Below, one piece after another: positions 6,628 to 6,748 of a DNA stretch of 6,748 nt. This stretch comes from DASUFP01 sp036274495. GTDB taxonomy: Bacteria > Bacteroidota > Bacteroidia > AKYH767-A > OLB10. Numbering within the stretch: position 1 is the first letter of the stretch; every line of letters starts with the position of its first letter. Position numbers and translations under genes: made by a program. The stretch is taken from the NCBI GenBank assembly GCA_036274495.1, contig DASUFP010000013.1, positions 1 through 6,748 on the forward strand, written 5' to 3'. The notes under the pieces are model-generated. The model did no database searches, had not been told where the DNA came from, and saw nothing but the letters and a program-made list of their open reading frames with translations.

Positions 6628-6748
6628 ATGAAGCCGATCCTGTGGTCCGTGGCGTTCGTCGTCGCCGCGAGCGGCCTCGCCGCCGCCGCCGGCGCGGGCA
6701 AGATCAAGTGGCGCGAGGGGCGCCAGCACGACGCGGCCTTCGCCGAGG
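6628..6748 (+). CDS. N-terminus of an unidentified exported protein from a GC-rich organism, cut by right edge
   Basis: Forty complete codons are visible. The protein begins M-K-P-I-L-W with a hydrophobic core to about residue 21 and an Ala-rich cleavage region (A-A-A-A-G-A-G), so it has a signal peptide or lipoprotein-free export signal (no lipobox Cys). The mature start reads K-I-K-W-R-E-G-R-Q-H-D-A-A-F-A-E. A W followed by a charged stretch and an A-F-A-E helix is how many exported thioredoxin-fold proteins begin, but no catalytic motif is visible, so this is only a guess. All 40 codons end in G or C, as in actinobacterial, myxobacterial or similar high-GC genomes and unlike every other gene here. 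The 39 bases before it (6589-6627) hold only the Shine-Dalgarno site and no other recognisable feature. Confidence 0.7.
   Translation, partial: MKPILWSVAFVVAASGLAAAAGAGKIKWREGRQHDAAFAE

Noticed and set aside
6507..6729. Two minus-strand ORFs of 66-67 residues across the right end
   Set aside because: They cross the junction and lie antisense to or out of frame with gatB and the GC-rich ORF. Their Ala/Pro/Arg-rich sequences are typical of shadow frames in GC-rich DNA.
6589..6748. A mobile element or integration boundary causing the GC shift
   Set aside because: No terminal inverted repeat, target duplication, tRNA end or integrase is visible at the join. This cannot be fully excluded because only 160 bp is available.
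1..6748. CRISPR arrays, tRNA, rRNA or riboswitches
   Set aside because: No regularly spaced repeats and no recognisable structured RNA were seen; nearly all of the sequence is protein-coding.

Overview
The window is mostly ordinary Bacteroidota chromosome (about 40-48% GC, no Shine-Dalgarno sequences before its genes, one good TAnnTTTG-type -7 box, and protein sequences of Bacteroidota character). It ends in about 160 bp from a clearly different, GC-rich genome. I read the right end as an assembly or cloning chimera, or much less likely a real recombination junction.

Layout from left to right. A secreted subtilisin-like (S8) protease on the minus strand runs off the left edge (1-1038); its signal peptide, a duplicated N-terminal propeptide-like region and the catalytic Asp and His are visible. 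A 150-bp divergent intergenic region (1039-1188) follows. Next, on the plus strand, is a membrane fatty-acid-hydroxylase-superfamily enzyme (1189-2088) that most resembles animal alkylglycerol monooxygenase (AGMO/TMEM195). It converges with a minus-strand cluster read in the order gatB (5927-6588, 5' end missing), an M1 metallopeptidase with a predicted C-terminal outer-membrane beta-barrel (2852-5896), and lpxH (2103-2861). The M1 and lpxH frames overlap by 10 bp and gatB lies 30 bp upstream of the M1 gene, so the three probably form one transcript.

At 6588/6589 the gatB reading frame stops in the middle of a conserved stretch, just before the family's T-K-E...DYRYFPEPDL segment. From there to 6748 GC is about 71%. 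A new plus-strand ORF starts at 6628 behind a strong Shine-Dalgarno sequence, with all 40 visible codons ending in G or C. It encodes a signal peptide and the start of an unidentified exported protein.

Functionally the Bacteroidota part is dominated by envelope genes: a secreted protease, a membrane lipid hydroxylase, an outer-membrane-anchored peptidase and a lipid A biosynthesis enzyme, next to the housekeeping tRNA amidotransferase gene gatB. I found no clear undescribed multi-gene system, RNA gene, mobile element or CRISPR array. The items most worth a second look are the chimeric junction and the M1-barrel fusion.
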